From assembly GCF_902635505.1 (NCBI RefSeq), contig NC_045427.1, positions 520,079,665 through 520,143,664 on the forward strand: a stretch of DNA of 64,000 nucleotides. Reading direction: 5' to 3'. Made by a program: the position numbers and the translations under genes. Of this stretch, positions 47,572 to 59,230 are shown piece by piece; position 1 is the first letter of the stretch, and each line of letters starts with the position of its first letter. Under the pieces are notes generated by a model. That model was not told the DNA's origin. It ran no database searches and saw only the letters and a list, made by a program, of their open reading frames with translations. This DNA comes from Sarcophilus harrisii (taxonomy: Eukaryota > Chordata > Mammalia > Dasyuromorphia > Dasyuridae).

Positions 47572-47958
47572 CCTTGTTGTTCAGTTATAAGATCCCATGG
47601 CCCATAGCACACCAATACTATCCATGATATTTTCTTAACAAGGATACTCAGGTGACTTGCCATTTCTTTCTTTTTTTTTTCTTTTTCATTTTTTTTGGCT
47701 GAGGCAGTTGGGGTTAAGTGACTTGCCCAGGGTCACACAGCTAGGAAGTGTTAAGTGTCTGAGGTCAGGTTTGAACTCAGGTCCTCCTGACTTCAGGACT
47801 TGTGCTCTATATACTGTGCCACCTAGCTGTCCCCATTTCTTTCTCCAGTGGATTAAAGTGAATAGAGATTAAGGATCACACATCTATTAAATGACTGAGG
47901 GTACATTTAAACTCTGGTCTTCCTGATTCCAGCACTCTATCCACTAACTGCGTCCTGT
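47572..47958 (-). mobile_element. RTE-tailed SINE split by a younger SINE
   Basis: The reversed SINE tail (CCTTGTTGTTCAG... to GACTTGCCATTTCTTTCT) and body (CCAGTGGATTAAAG...GGTCTTCCTGATTCCAGCAC) are separated by the insertion at 47,672-47,833. Confidence 0.75.
47672..47833 (-). mobile_element. tRNA-derived SINE nested in a SINE
   Basis: Near-consensus reversed SINE (GTTAAGTGACTTGCCCAGG, TCAGGTCCTCCTGACTTCAG, CACCTAGCTGTCC) with a T-rich tail. It is flanked by perfect 11-bp duplications CATTTCTTTCT (47,661-47,671 and 47,834-47,844). Confidence 0.9.
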
Positions 47959-48028
47959 TTTTCTCTAGTAAAAAAAAAAAATTTCTTGAAGACAAGGTCT
48001 CTTTAGGTATTGTCTTTCTAAGTCAAGA

Positions 48029-48031
<3 letters not shown>

Positions 48032-48062
<31 letters not shown>
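48032..48062. repeat. (AT)15 microsatellite
   Basis: Uninterrupted alternation of A and T. Confidence 0.95.
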
Positions 48063-48063
<1 letters not shown>

Positions 48064-49057
48064 CATATAGTGACTGATAATATATATTACCTACTTAATA
48101 AAGGCTTGTTGAATTGAAAGTTTAAAATGAGTGGTAAACAGTATATAAGTTTAAAATAGAAGTGAAAACTTTTGGATTGGGGAACCTATTGTATCTGGAT
48201 GCCTAAACATCTTATTCTTAAATATGGACTGTGGTGCTTTATTAACAGAAGAGATATGTTCTCAATTTTGATATTTTGGTGCAATTTCATTTGACATTCA
48301 TAGGACACTGCTTTCCAAGCTGGAAAGCAGAAATGAATTCTACTTTAAATTTCATTTTCATTTTCTTTTCTTGGTAAAAACAAATTTCAAAAATGTTGTA
48401 AATAGATAGTGTTGGATTTAAATTGAATCATGTGCTCATTGAGCTCTGCATTTTCTATAATGGTACGCATTACAATCCTTTTTTACTGCTTCATCCAGTG
48501 CCATGGTCATCCACGTCCTTCCAATATTCTAGAGTAATTTCTCTAGATCTTCTGATATTTCATAGATTGTAGTAGAAGACTTAGATTAACTATTATCCCT
48601 TGCTGTTCTTTATGACTGACCCATTTCCTTTTCCAATTGTGCATTTTTGGATAATCTCTTTGTCAATACTTCTTCCACATAGCTTGTCATTGGTAATAAA
48701 TTTTTACTATTACCTTTCAACCTCACACTTTTGTTGCCTTGCCTTTCTGACCATAGTATTATTTCAGAAAAATTTCAGCAAAAAGTGATGGTAAAAGTTT
48801 TGATATTTAAAAGAAATTTTCTAATTATTTGGAAAATTTATGTGAAGACTTTCATTTCCCAATGATGCAAGATAAATGAAGTACTGGCACAGTTCTCTTG
48901 GCATCTGTAGAAGGGAAAAGAGAGTCACAGACTTTCCAGAGACTGCTGGAAAGTTTTCTGCGCATATTGCTCTTTTCTCTCCTCTCTGCCTAGTTTCTAA
49001 TAATACATTTATTTGAGTTGTAGCTTATTCTCTCCATCTGGCTAAGCTTCCTAGAAT

Positions 49058-49131
49058 AACTTTTCTTTTCTCTTAATTTGCTGTTTGGAATTAATGGAAA
49101 ATTAATAGCAAATTAAGAGAAAAGAAAAGTT
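49058..49131. repeat. Perfect 25-bp stem, 24-nt loop hairpin
   Basis: Left arm 49,058-49,082 (starts AACTTTTCTTTTC, ends AATTTGCT) and right arm 49,107-49,131 (starts AGCAAATTAAG, ends AAAAGTT) are exact reverse complements over 25 bases. The loop contains two ATTAAT palindromes that could extend pairing. No target duplication was evident. Confidence 0.9.
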
Positions 49132-49259
49132 TGATGGTCATTTTTTCTCTTTTCTTCCTTTTTGGGGGATTATTATTGCCTCTTCCAAATAAAATAAGAA
49201 AAAGATACTTAGAATAAATCATGTAGTCAGGCAAAACAAATCTACACAATAGTCTGTTC

Positions 49260-49575
49260 AGAAATGTATGATCTTTTGCACCTTGGGTCTTTATATACTC
49301 TAATTTGTTTAGTCATTCCTCAATTTATGGTCACTCTCTTAGTTTGCAATTCTTTACTACAACAAAAAGTGCTGCTATAAATATTTTCTACATATGTATC
49401 CTTTTTCTTTGATCTCTTTGATGTGCGAGGTTAGTAGCAGTATCACTAGATTGATGGGATGCAGAGGTTTTTTTTATATATAATTCTGTTCTAGGAAGTT
49501 TAAGAAGAACCCAGGTATTGAGATGATAAAAATGACTGACCAGAAACCAGCAAGGTGTGTGTGTGTGTGTGTGTA

Positions 49576-49653
<78 letters not shown>

Positions 49654-50300
49654 TACATTTGTTAAACACAGGCCAAGGAAACATATGTAAAATTTATCTC
49701 AATAAAAGTTTCAGGTAGCAGATGGCCTCCTCATACCTAAATCTGTTCTGTCACACTAAGGTTCCTTCCTGGCCAACATCTCACATTAGGTAACACAAGT
49801 TGAGCATCTTGCAGGAATGCAATAGACAAAGCAGAATCTCTGATTTAAAGCATATCTTTTACATCTTAACAATCTTGTTTTTCCCTGCTCCCACCATTAA
49901 ATTTTTATTATGCTCACTGCCCTCAGGGTCTCTATGTAACAGTCAGGCCTTAGTGAGAGTCGAAGCAGGCCATGACCAAATCCCACCACAAGTGGTGCTC
50001 TAAAAATGCTGGATTAATTCACAACTTCATGAATTATGCATTTGTGTGCCTGTGCTTTCATATCTCCTCTTATCATTGCCATTTTACTTTTTTTTAAATT
50101 GTTTTGCCAATCTGATGAGTAAGATAGAGTTTTGTTTTAATTACCATAGTTTAATTATTAATGATTTAATTATTAGTTATTTAGAGCATTTTTTCATATG
50201 GCTATTGATTCTTTGGATTTCATCCTTTGAGAAATGACTGTTCATGTTCCTTAAATATGAATTCATGTGGTATCGACCTTGTTCTTATAGATTTGAATCA
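49260..50300 (-). mobile_element. Old L1 ORF2 end, split
   Basis: Reversed ORF2 pieces at 49,300-49,490 (CTACAACAAAAAGTGCTGCTA) and 49,980-50,300 (GTTTTGCCAATCTGATGAG, CTTATAGATTTGAATCAGTT). Between them is about 490 bp of other sequence that includes the GT/GA tract and no element I recognise. Confidence 0.5.
49555..49648. repeat. (GT)n(GA)n compound microsatellite
   Basis: About 42 bp GT with one A interruption, followed directly by about 52 bp GA. Confidence 0.95.
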
Positions 50301-50884
50301 GTTCCCAATGTACCTTGATATTATATCTTTCATAGTATTCTACTTTGTAGGTTTTCCACAGTCATTTCTTTTAGCATAAAGAAGAAAGTGATAAAAGAGA
50401 AAAATGGGATCAACTCCAGTGGCTTATGATTGAAGCATTTTTCCTCTCTTTTACTGCCTGTCTTTTCCCCCTTTTTGAGACTCTATAGCTGTTCTTGCCT
50501 TTTTTTTCCCCCCATAACCCTTTTAATTCTCCCTTCAGGATCTACCTTCCAAAGGTGAAGTTCATTTTGCTTGTTGACTATTATGCCCTTGGTTTTATTC
50601 TCCCTCTTAACTTTACCTCTGTCCTGATAGCTTTCCCTGTTAAATTTGATGTATTTCTCTACTAAAGTATGTATGTGTGTGTATGTGTGTGTCTGCATGC
50701 ACGTGTGCATACTCACACCTGGGCACATGTGCATATCCTCTTTTGTCTACTTAAAATTTAAGAGACAAGAGTGAGGTTCATTTAATAACCCTCCCTCCAA
50801 ACTTTTACATGTTTGCATACTAGTTGCAACAACATCTTTATCCTTTCTACACTAGTGTCTTCCTTCTACTCTTTTCTTTTTATG

Positions 50885-53450
50885 GGAAAGGTAGGAAAGG
50901 GTCTGATTATGAAGAAGTTTTAAAGACAAATGAAGAATTTTATATTTGATAGGGAGCCACTAGAGTTTATTGAGTAGGGGTGTGATACAGTCAGATGTTT
51001 TAGAAGTTGTATACATGAGGAGAGATGAGGTAGCTTCCTATCAATTAGGAAAGATACTCAAAATAGTCTAGGCAGGATAGGTACAAAAATGTTCATAGCA
51101 GTTCTTTTTGTGGTGGCAAAGAATTAGAAATTGAGGGGATGTTCATCCTTTGTAGAATGACTAAACAAATTGTAGTTTATGATTTTGATGGAATACTATT
51201 ATGATAGAAGGAATGAGAAGGAATGATTTCAGAAAATCTGGTAAATCATATAAACTGATAAAAAATGAAGTGAGCAGAACTAGAAAAACACTATACACAG
51301 TAATAGCAATATTTTAATGATGAATAACTGTGATTATTCTGCTATTCTGATCAATACGATGATCTGTGATAATTCCAGAGATCTCATGATGAAAAATGCT
51401 CTGTCTACCTCCAGAGACTAAACTAATGAACCTCTCTGAGTATAGATTAAAATGTATTTTTCACGTTCTTTCTTTTTCTTTTTTTTTTCAACATTACTAA
51501 TATGGAAATATGTTTTGCCTGACTTCATATGTATAACAGATATCAAATTGCTTGCCTTTTCAAGAAGAGTGATAGGGCAGGAAGGAGAGAGAAACTTTGA
51601 AACTGAAAATTTTTCTAAATCTTAAAAAATTAAAATTAAAAAACAATAATCTTCCTCCCACTTACCTACCCCCACCAAAAAAATTAGTCTAGGCAAGAAG
51701 TGATGACATTCTCGGATGGCTATCTAAGTTGTAAAAAGGAACATATAAGAGAAAGTTTGACAAGATTTATTAATAGATTGGATATGTTGGGTGAGTTCTA
51801 GTGAGAAATCAAGGAAGACACTGAGGATGTGAGCCTGTGTGACTAGGAATATGATACTATCTTCAGCAGTCAAAGAGGGAGAATAGTTTGAGAGGAAAGA
51901 AGAGTTTTATTTTGAACTTATTGCACTCAAGATGCTTAGAGGACATCTAATCAGAGAAGTCCAAAAGTCAGTTAATGATATATGATTAACTCAGGAGAAA
52001 GACTACAACTAAATATGTAACTCTTAAGCCATTTTCATAGAAGTCATAGTTGAACCTAGGAGCTAAGGAGATCATCAATTGAGGTAGTAGAGACAGATTA
52101 AAGAAGAGGATATCCCACACTTAGTGAGCATGTCCTGGATGAAAATTTAGCAAAGGAGACTGAGAAGGAGTAATAAGACAGATTGAGGAGGAGAACCAGG
52201 AGAGAGCAATATCACAAAAATCTAGAGAATATATGCAGAAGAAAGTAATATACAGTGTCAAATGTTGCACAGAGGGCAAAAAGGATTAGGATTGAGAAAA
52301 GGCCATTGGATTTGGCAATTATGAGAGTATTAATGGTTTAGAGAGAGTAGTTTTAGATGAATGAGGAAATAGCTGCAGAGGATTTAGAAGAGAGTGAGAA
52401 AGAAAGGAAAGGTAATACCAAGTATAGAGAACTTTTTCAAAGAGAAGAGATGCTAATGGGGATGCATGGGTCAAGTAAGTGCTTTTTTTTTTTTTTTTTT
52501 TAAAGAACAGAAGAGATATTGGCTTATTTGTAGACAACAGGTAAGAAATCAGTAGGGAGAGATTCAAGATAGAGAATGGAGATGATAATGGGAATAATGT
52601 TCTGGAGATGATGAGAGAGGATAAGATCTAGGATGCATATTGAAAGCTTTGTTATAGCCAGGAGAATTACTTCTCTGTGTGAAATAGATAAAGCAGGATA
52701 TGCTGATACAAGATGTCTATTTGGTATGAAATGAAGAAGGGAGAAGAGTGAGCTATCAGTGAAAGCCTTTTGAAATGAATGAATTGAAATGAATGAAATC
52801 TTTAGCTGAGAGAGGATGTGGAAGACTTAAGGAGGGATGGCAAGATTTGTAATAGTAACTGTGGTAATTTTGAGATCTAACAGGATTTCATTTTATACTG
52901 AGGCCCTGATTAGATTATATAACAAATTTGTAATGGATGCAATCAACTTGAATTCCTTATTTTTTCCACCTTCATTATGCACCATGTGAATAAGAACAAA
53001 GGAACTAGATAAAGGGAATAACCCTAAGTTTGGATTGGTAAAATATGATCATTAATAGGACAAGGGGGCGAGTGATTCTAATATAGAGTACATTGTAGAG
53101 TTGAACTTATTCATTAAGAGATTGAGATGGGAAAGGGAGATGAAGGCCGCTGGTGTAGCATTGATATCCTGGAAAAGAACTGAGGGATTGGTGAGCCTAG
53201 TGATGATGAAAAACAGGATGAAAGTTTATAAAGCATAAGGGAAGATGGGATGATAAAGTTTAAGATCAGATAAAGGAATTTCAATTCATGAACATGGAAG
53301 GTTACACCTAGGGTGATGGCAATATCATCCTATGTATGACCTCTCTGTGAAAGTGTAGTAAGTAGCTCATGGGAATTCAGTCGATTGAGGACCTGGGAAA
53401 TTAGAATAGTTGAAGTTCTAGAATAGTTGAGGGAACATCAATGTGTATGT
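50885..53450 (-). mobile_element. L2 LINE, long relic split by an L1
   Basis: Complement of L2 ORF2 over about 1.95 kb outside the insertion: AGACAAATGAAGAATTTTATA, GGGAGCCACTAGAGTTTATTG, then after 51,685 GTCTAGGCAAGAAGTGATGAC, GACTGAGAAGGAGTAATAAG, GAGGAGAACCAGGAGAGAGC, GTCAAATGTTGCACAGAGGGC and GGCCATTGGATTTGGCAATT, in correct L2 order. Beyond 52,900 the match is faint. Confidence 0.7.
51080..51684 (+). mobile_element. L1 3' end inserted in L2
   Basis: Sense ORF2 end (GAACTAGAAAAACACTATACA, GATGGAATACTATTATGATAG) and an older UTR ending in an A-rich tail. Flanks TAGTCTAGGCAGGATA (51,064-51,079) and TAGTCTAGGCAAGAAG (51,685-51,700) are a decayed target duplication of the L2 host sequence. 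Confidence 0.75.
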
Positions 53451-53464
53451 TACAGTTCCCTGGC

Positions 53465-54880
53465 ATGAATTTTTCAAATAAATTTACCTTTCTCAGTTTC
53501 TCTTGATTTTTCTTTTTGTATTTCAAAATTTCTACTTACTTCTCGTCTTTTTATCAAAAATTTTTGAATGTCATTCCAGTAAACGTTAACTTTTGCTCCT
53601 ATAGAATTATATTCAGCTTTACAGGATATATTTATTTTGAGTTGTAAGCCTACATCTTTTGCCTTTTTAAATATTGTACTCCACGGTCTTATTTCTTTTG
53701 TAATAGAAACTGCCAGGCATCACTTGTGTGATATTCATTATGGTTTTCTGGTACTTGAATTCATTCTTTCTTTCTGTTTGCAGTATTCCCCTCTGCCACC
53801 TTAAGACATTAGCTAAGACATTCCTAGAGCTTTACCTTTTGCTTTTTCTTTCAGGAAAATATTCTATATTCTATATAATATTCTTTCAGGAGATATTTTT
53901 TTCTATTTTACTTTGCTCTCTGTGATCAGTTTTCAGTTATGATTTCTGAAATCTTGTGCCCACATAGGTTTTTTTCCTTAACAATTCCAAGGAATTGAAT
54001 GATTCTTGAATTATCACTCCTTGATCTGTTTTCAAGTTCTTTCTTTTTTATAAATATCTTATGTTTTCTTTGAATGTTTTAGTTTTAAAAATTGTTCTAA
54101 TTTTCCTTATTGCGTCATGGAGTCATTGATTCCTGTTTTGTATGCTCTAATTTTCAGGAAGTCCATTACTTGGGTAAGGTTTGCCACCTTCTGTTCTACT
54201 CAGTTTCCAATTTTTTTCCTCTAAAGGTTTCATTTCACTTTTTAAAAGCATTTTTTGTTTCATTTCTTAAAGCGTTTTTATAGTCTTTGTAGAAATACCA
54301 TTTTTCTTTAAAGTTTTGCATGTAGCTGGTGTAGCCAGCCTCTGGGTTAAGTTTTGGATATCTCTAGATCTATAATAATTTTACATAGTGGTCAGTATCT
54401 TCTGTTTATCCTTGAAATTCCTAATTGTAGTTTTGTGCTATTTGTCAGACTTTACTCTTAGCTCCTTTTGGGGTGATAGGGTCAACTCTATTTCCTTGGC
54501 CATCTAAATCCCAGATCTGAACTCCAATTCCAGGGATGTGTCTGTGTTAAGAGCACTTCTAACTTTTGAGTCTCTCTGCATCTATTGCTTTCAGTTTCTT
54601 TCAAGGTACACAGATGGGTTTCTGACCACAGAAAACATTTTTCATGGCCACCCTCTATTCTTGCTGTTTCCAGATGGGTACAGAAACTTGTAGACCATAA
54701 AAGTATTCCATCTTTGATTATATTAAGAGACTTCTGCCTTGTTTGTGTTTTGACACTGGTTTTTCTTACAGATCTTTTTTCCTATTGCCTGTGGGCTTCT
54801 GGATAAATGGATTAAATCACTGTAGTTTTTCCTTGTAATTCTTCATTGTTATTTAAAATGGTGCTATTTTAAGGTTTTTG
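53465..54880 (-). mobile_element. L1/HAL1-like LINE 5' part, second copy
   Basis: Corresponds segment by segment to 22,820-24,560 (AAATTTACCTTTCT; GCTTTACAGGATATA; TAATAGAAACTGCCAGG; TAGATCTATAATAATTTTAC). Family tentative. Confidence 0.45.
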
Positions 54881-55305
54881 CTAAAATAGGTGTATGGAAG
54901 TTAGGTTATCTGCCTTTGTTCAAGCAGAAGTTGGAAAAATTAATAATACAATATTGACTATGAGGTAATGAAGCTTGTTTTTTGTTTTTTACTTTTGTTT
55001 TTGGCTATGGCCAATTCATGATGTACATTCTTTTAGGACTTTGAAAGGATTGCAATCTGTCAATGAAATCAATAGCAAACCATATATCTGTTGAAGTATT
55101 AAAATCTATCTACATGGATAAGTAATACATTACAAAAATTGAGAATAAATTTTGAATTATCTGTTTTAATTCATCCTCACTAGATTCTTTAATCAATATA
55201 GATAAAAGAAAATTGTTTATTGGCTGTTTACTAAAAATTTTAAATTTTATTTTAAAGATCATTAAATAATTAAACATCTAGCTTATTAGTAGGCACATAT
55301 CACTT

Positions 55306-55582
55306 TTTTTTTTTTAAGAGGTTACAGTATATCTTAGATACAATATATGTGTGCAGAACCGAACAGTTCTCTTGTTGCAAAGGGAGAATTGGATTCAGAA
55401 GGTATAAATAACCCAGGAAGAAAAATAAAAATGCAAGCAGTTTACATTCATTTCCTAGTGTTCTTTCTTTGGGTGTAGATGCTTCTGTCCATCCTTGATC
55501 AATTGAAACTGAGTTAGATCTTCTCTTTGTCGAAGAAATCCACTTCCATCAGAATACATTCTCATATAGTATCATAGAGGTA
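55306..55582 (-). mobile_element. L1 insertion with early poly(A) end
   Basis: Flanked by perfect 12-bp duplications CACATATCACTT (55,294-55,305 and 55,583-55,594). The poly(T) is followed at once by an L1 UTR region that in the 43,388 copy lies about 150 bp inside the 3' end. The usual terminal segment is missing although the tail is present, which suggests polyadenylation at an early site before insertion. Confidence 0.85.
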
Positions 55583-55614
55583 CACATATCACTTATAATT
55601 ATATATCTATTATT

Positions 55615-55744
55615 TTTTTTTTAATTTTTTTTATTTAATAGCCTTTTATTTACAGGATATATACATAGGTAACTTTACAGCATTAACAATTGCCAAACCT
55701 CTTGTTCCAATTTTTCACCTCTTACCCCCCCACCCCCTCCCCTA
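55615..55744 (-). mobile_element. Short L1 3'UTR insertion
   Basis: Only about 130 bp: T-rich tail, TAGCCTTTTATTTACAGG, GCCAAACCTCTTGTTCC, CCCCCTCCCCTA. It is flanked by perfect 15-bp duplications TATATATCTATTATT (55,600-55,614 and 55,745-55,759). Same subfamily as the element at 70-297. Confidence 0.9.
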
Positions 55745-56010
55745 TATATATCTATTATTAAAGTAACTCAACAGTTTGGCCTTTTTCAATCACTTTTCCT
55801 ACCCAGAGTTTCAACTTATAATAAAAACTAATTATGGTTTGGTTTTGCTTTAAAAAAGCATTATGATTCCTCTAAATTAGAGTCATAAAATTAATGTTAA
55901 ATATGGCATTTTTGACAAAAGAAAAATGTTATTTTAATTCTTTTTTAAAAATAAATTTCATGTTTTTTTCTACATTGCCTAAACTTTCCCCTAAATCCCT
56001 TCCTCTCATC

Positions 56011-56012
<2 letters not shown>

Positions 56013-56057
<45 letters not shown>
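56013..56057. repeat. (CA)22 microsatellite
   Basis: Pure CA run of 45 bp. Confidence 0.95.
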
Positions 56058-56059
<2 letters not shown>

Positions 56060-56675
56060 ATATGTCTAAAGAAAGAGAAGAAACAATAAAATGTATCAAT
56101 ATATTGAAAGAAAATCTGCCAATATATGTAGTGGTCCAGACTCAAGGATTCCCAATTCTTTGATCCTTTACAAAGGAGTTAGAGGACATTTGTTTTCTTA
56201 TCTCTTCTTTGAGACTAAGCTTGTTCTTAGTAATTTAGCAAAATTAATTTTCAATTGTTTTGTGGTAGTTATTCTTTTCATTTACTTTATTGTCATTGTG
56301 TAAATTATTTTCTTGACTCTGGTAATTTGTACTTCTTTTTTAAAAAATATATTAGAGTTTTTCAGTGCATTGATATGTTATACTGAATTTTTTTCTTCCT
56401 CTTTTTATTATTTTAGAAGTTCTTTGTTATAAGGAGTAGGGATATGGGGAAAACTATGTTACCTAAAAGCAAAAGATATCAACAAAAATATATTTTTTAA
56501 AGTATATTTTGAATTTAACAAAACGTTACCAAGATAACTAAGTAAATGGAGGGATGGGAAAAAATATTGTTGCATCTTATGTAATATGAGTTCTTGGTAA
56601 ATTATGGTGAAGTTATTTTCTTTAAATGATTCTATTTCTATTAAATTATAAAGGTTTGTTGTTGTTTTTTTCCAG

Positions 56676-56745
56676 TGGGGATCAGCAGTATACTTATGTT
56701 ATAAGAAGTCTGTGGCAAAGACTAATACTATATCCTATAAAGCTG
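56676..56745 (+). CDS. DENND4A: DENND4A coding exon 3 (residues 188-211)
   Basis: A short 70-nt exon, acceptor TTTTTTCCAG, donor GTAAGT. Phase 0 in, phase 1 out (first base of Gly211). It reads [17 protein letters not shown], the last strand of the MABP domain, parallel to PQIYLCYRR in exon 1. Its phases differ, so skipping would break the frame. Confidence 0.95.
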
Positions 56746-57344
56746 GTAAGTTTCTTGCAAATTTTTAGAAAGCATTTTATTTTATAGAATTTATTTGGTA
56801 GTTAGTAGAATATTAATATAAAACAGGAGTTTTCCTGTTCCTGAACCACATTTAAATAGGTATGAGTTGAATATCAAATTTCTTTGTAGTTTTTATTTAT
56901 CTACATTGTAGCTTATTCAGTAGAATTTTCCCCACACTAAAAAAAAAGTTTTAAAATCTTATATCAGTATCAATTGGAAATCTAATTTATAGTACATATC
57001 TATAATCATAATGCTTGATAGCCATGTGACATACAAGCTTTGACTTAAATATATACTTTTTGTAATTTGTAATTTACAAGAAATAATTATCTAAAGATTT
57101 AAAAATATTATGGTCCTAATGAGTTTCTTATTTTTCCAAAGGACAATGAACTTAGTACTTTGGTGGCTCCATGATTATATCAGGGTGTATTATGTTTCCT
57201 CTACAAATGCATATTATATCTTGTGATCTTGTGGAATTCTCTTCTGTGTCTTTTCCATAAACCCCTCTACATACTGCACTACTTCCTTTTATTGTTTTTT
57301 TAATATCTTGTTTTTCATGCTCATATAACTTTCCCACATTGCTT

Positions 57345-57994
57345 TTTTAAAATAATAGTTCTTTATTTTCAAAATACATGGAAAGATATTTTTCAATATT
57401 CACTTTTGCAAACCTTATGTTCCAAATTTTTCTCCCTCCCTTTCCTTTACCCTCTTCCCCATGACAGCTAGTAATCCAATGTAGGTTAAACATGCAATTC
57501 TTCTATATATATTTCCACATTTATCATGCTGCACAAAAAAAAATGAGATCAAAAAGGAAAAAAAAATGAGGAAAAAAAAACAGCAAAAAAGGGGAAAACA
57601 TCATGTTGTGATCCACATTCAATCCCCATAGTCCTCTCTCTGGATGCAAATGGATTTCTCCATCATAAATCTATTAGAATTAGCCTGAATTCCTTCATTG
57701 TTGAATTGAACCAAATCCATCAGAATTTATCATCACATAATCTTGTTGCTATGTATAATGTTCTCTTGGTTCTACTCACTTAGCATCAGTTCCTGTAAGT
57801 TTCTCCAGGCCTTTCTGAAATCATCTGCTGATTGTTTCTTATAGAACAATAATATTCTGTAACATTCCTATGCCAAAACTTAATCAGCTATTTCCCAAAT
57901 GATGAGCATCCACTCAGTTTCCAGTTCCTTGCTGCTACATTTTGTAAACATTTGCACATGCAAACATTTTTGCACATGGACCCATATTCTTTTT
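57345..57994 (-). mobile_element. L1 3' end
   Basis: Reversed UTR (TTTATTTTCAAAATACATGG, CAGCTAGTAATCCAATGTAG, A-rich block) followed by ORF2 end (CAATAATATTCTGTAACATT, AAATGATGAGCATCCACTC). Confidence 0.8.
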
Positions 57995-59009
57995 AAGAGA
58001 TATGTCATCTCAAAAGTTTTAATTCTTTAGGATTCTTTTTCTCTTTGAAATATCCTGGGAATTGATTCCTTAAATCCTTTAAAATTGCTGCTATTATACT
58101 AATTTATTCTCTATACATTTGATCAGGTCCTGTTGTCTTTTCTGAGTTCAACTTAACTGCCTTTATTCCTCAAATAAAATGCTATGTCAGAAGTAGATTT
58201 GTCTTCCTTTATGCCTTTTGTTCTTTCAGATTCATCTACAAACGTTCTTTATGTAATCTATCTTAGCTGGGGAGGTCTTACACAAATCTCTGCATGCTAA
58301 TTTTGTCTCAATTGCTTTTCACTGCCACTGTGATGATATCTCATCATGGTTTTATGTTGCCCCTTCCATGATTTTTAATAAATAAACTTATGTTTTTTCC
58401 CTGATTTTCAACCCTCTTTACTTGTCAGAAAGGTTAAATATTTTCTGTTTAATGTAGTGTCCAAGCTCTTTTGGCTTGCTTGTTATGGTGACTTTTTTGG
58501 ATTGATTAAAAATGGTTTGTATTTACTTTTGTTTATTGCCCATTTAGAAAGTAGAAAGTAGATAGGTTGTTTAAGCACATCATGTTGGAGCTACTATAAT
58601 CTCAGTTTGTCTTTAACCTTCTAATTTGATATTTATTTTGTTTGACCTTTATTACCAGGCAAAAACCTGATTTGTATACTGAAAGTCTATTTTAATGTGA
58701 CTGCTACATCTGTAATCAGTAATTTCCTGTCTAAAATATAGTTAACTTATGGTATTATCTGATGCTTGATTATGTCTTGCAACTCTTCTTTAAAAAAAAT
58801 TCCTATGTACAATTATTAGGTTTCTTAGTAGTCTGCCACCTTTGTCTTCCTTTCATCTCTTAATCTCAAGGTTTTTTTTTTTCCCAAAATTTTCCCTATC
58901 TTGGCCTTTATCTAGTTTCATATTAAAGTCATACTGAATTAAAGAATATGTTGGCTTAGTTGAAAGATTTTATTGGGTTTTTCCTTAAATTTCTTTACTT
59001 CTTTTGATA

Positions 59010-59230
59010 TGGTAGGATTTTTTGAGTTGGAAGCAATCTTAGAAATCATCTCATCCAATCTTCTAATTTTACAAATGAGGTGACCAAAGCCTAGAAGAGA
59101 TAAGCAAATTGGTGAAGGTCTTAAAACTTTATACCAGGATTGGAACTGAGGTCGCTTGACTCCAGATCTAGTTCTCCTTCTCTTTCCTGCCTTGTCTTTA
59201 ATGTTGACACTTAAACCAGAATATCTTCTT
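59010..59230 (+). mobile_element. MIR-family SINE
   Basis: GAGTTGGAAGCAATCTTAGAA, CATCTCATCCAATCTTCTAA, TTTTACAAATGAGGTGACCA, CAGGATTGGAACTGAGGTCG. Confidence 0.6.

Larger units (their letters stand above)
43166..56675 (+). other. DENND4A: Intron between coding exons 2 and 3
   Basis: 13.5 kb, GTAAGT...TTTCCAG. Repeats are listed separately. 44,880-46,680 is AT-rich with nothing firm, although a patch near 46,250 may be a worn L2. 47,290-47,555 is a tRNA-SINE/MIR hybrid. 47,970-49,250 and 54,890-55,290 hold no recognised element except an AT tract (48,032-48,062) and the hairpin at 49,058. Short sense L1 tails appear near 46,690-46,790 and 56,390-56,500 (AAAAGATATCAACAAAAATAT). 50,300-50,880 is T-rich and probably old L1. 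Confidence 0.8.
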
